Origin: Plantago elongata
Lineage: Eukaryota; Streptophyta; Magnoliopsida; Lamiales; Plantaginaceae
Direction of reading: 5' to 3'
Length of the DNA stretch: 33,433 nt
NCBI GenBank assembly: GCA_036897095.1
Contig: JAYMSP010001316.1
Span: forward strand, 1-33,433
Shown here in pieces: positions 32,456 through 33,433 of the stretch (positions are counted from its first letter, which is position 1; each line of letters opens with the position of its first letter). A program made the translations under genes and the position numbers. The notes under the pieces are model-generated. The model had not been told where the DNA came from. It saw only the letters and a list, made by a program, of their open reading frames with translations, and did no database searches.

Positions 32456-33433
32456 GTAGTAGCTAGTGAAGTATATGCATAAGGCCGGCTATAACGGTGT
32501 CGATGTGATCCCGCATCGTGTGAGATGACGCGTTGGTCAACCGGCTGCTATCATGTGGCGTCTGCTTGTGATAATATTTATCATTTACTTTTTATATTTT
32601 GTTCAATTTCAAACACGAATAACTCAAAAAATATATATATAAAAACTATATAAAAATTACCAACGAATTCGTCTTTCCGAGATCTACAAATAGAGACCAC
32701 TCTCGACTATTTTTAAATTATTCTATCTCGAACTCATTTTCTCTCTTAATTAAACTTAAAATTGTAAAACAACTTCTAAAAATACAATTTTATTAATTTC
32801 GACTTCTAAACATTAATAATATGTTAAGTATGCTTTTAGTAAAATAAAAAAAAATTAATTTTAAACCTTAATAAATTATAAAATAACTTTAAAAAATGTA
32901 ATTTCATTAATTTCAACATTTAAGCACTTTTATAATATGATTAATATGTAATTAAAAAATAAAAAATTTTATTATGTGGCGACGATGTGTCACCACTGCA
33001 AAAGACACGCACGACGATGCGTTGTGAGCCGTCACTATTAAAGATGGCCTAAGTACTGAATATGATTATTCTTATATAATTCTGTAAAATTTGTCTTTGA
33101 TATCTATTTGTTGTAAGATATTCATGTGACATCCGTGGATGCAGGCATCTTTTGTCGAACCACGTAAAATGTAAATGTTGACATTCATATTTTCGTTTAA
33201 AGTGTCTGCAATTTGGTGTTCGATTGATGAAATTGTCATTGTCATACGTTTGTTTAAAGCTCCTAAACTCAACAGTCAACCTTTCAAAGACTATCAGGAA
33301 AAACAAAAACAAAATTTATTTTGACGTGATTATTAGATTGATACACAGTATTTGTAATAGAACATAATATTTTAGATGTGATAATAATAGTATGAAACAC
33401 ACTTGTATGAAACAAAATGGTGTAAGAGAAAGC
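32456..33433. repeat. Long direct repeat, copy B (runs off the window)
   Basis: Matches 25221-26251 in the same orientation, offset 7235 bp on the left of the MITE and 7182 bp on the right. The last bases (GGTGTAAGAGAAAGC) still match copy A, so the homology continues past the window end. In copy A, the next 60 bases lead to the stop codon of the SRA gene. Confidence 0.9.
32483..33049. mobile_element. PIF/Harbinger-like MITE, copy B
   Basis: Starts GGCCGGCTATAACGGTG and ends CACTATTAAAGATGGCC, flanked by TAA (32480-32482 and 33050-33052). It is 567 bp and lacks about 53 bp of the CpG-rich left part found in copy A. Several CpG positions of copy A are TG or CA here. Confidence 0.8.

Overview
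This is a plant nuclear window, almost certainly from a dicot. It is AT-rich and gene-poor. It holds plant-specific protein families (a GRAS regulator, a plant-type ZDP phosphatase, an SRA-domain protein), introns with GT-AG borders, and many plant transposon families (MITEs, Ty1/copia, LINE, Helitron, a Mutator-like foldback). An asterid such as a Lamiales member would fit, but that is only an impression. No bacterial, viral or CRISPR features were seen.

Layout. 1-1562 is AT-rich DNA with a small MITE relic. 1563-3035 (minus) is an intronless NSP2-type GRAS gene carrying a miR171h-like target site. 3036-20790 is about 18 kb without a convincing host gene. It contains two near-perfect tandem duplications, a degenerate array of ~100-bp units (6836-7800), hAT-like and Stowaway-like MITEs, an ~830-bp foldback element with nested repeats (13150-13980), a Ty1/copia 3' end with an adjacent hAT-type MITE that has a perfect 8-bp target duplication, a degenerate tRNA-Glu copy, and a composite broken LINE 3' end. 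20938-22482 (plus) is a two-exon ZDP-like polynucleotide 3'-phosphatase gene. 22883-23600 (plus) is a two-exon gene for a conserved-looking 91-residue membrane protein of unknown function. 24323-25216 holds an 84-bp tandem duplication, a perfect hairpin and the broken C-terminus of a Helitron helicase. 26311-27935 (minus) is an SRA/YDG gene related to the SUVH5/6 group. It lacks pre-SET and SET domains and is interrupted by a frameshift at an A4 run. Upstream of it sits a 911-bp foldback (Mutator-like) element with a perfect 10-bp target duplication.

A ~1-kb direct repeat (25221-26251 and 32456-33433), each copy carrying a Harbinger-like MITE, lies on both sides of the SRA locus. The second copy runs off the window, so the SRA region may be one unit of a tandem segmental duplication whose partner lies to the right.

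The genes do not form a pathway together. NSP2 acts in symbiosis and strigolactone transcription. ZDP acts in base-excision repair and active DNA demethylation. The SRA protein, if functional, would bind methylated DNA. The ZDP and SRA genes being about 4 kb apart is probably coincidence. I found no convincing undescribed system; the most noteworthy items are the miRNA site in NSP2, the broken SRA gene within a probable segmental duplication, the two foldback elements, the ~100-bp array and the recurrent short tandem duplications.
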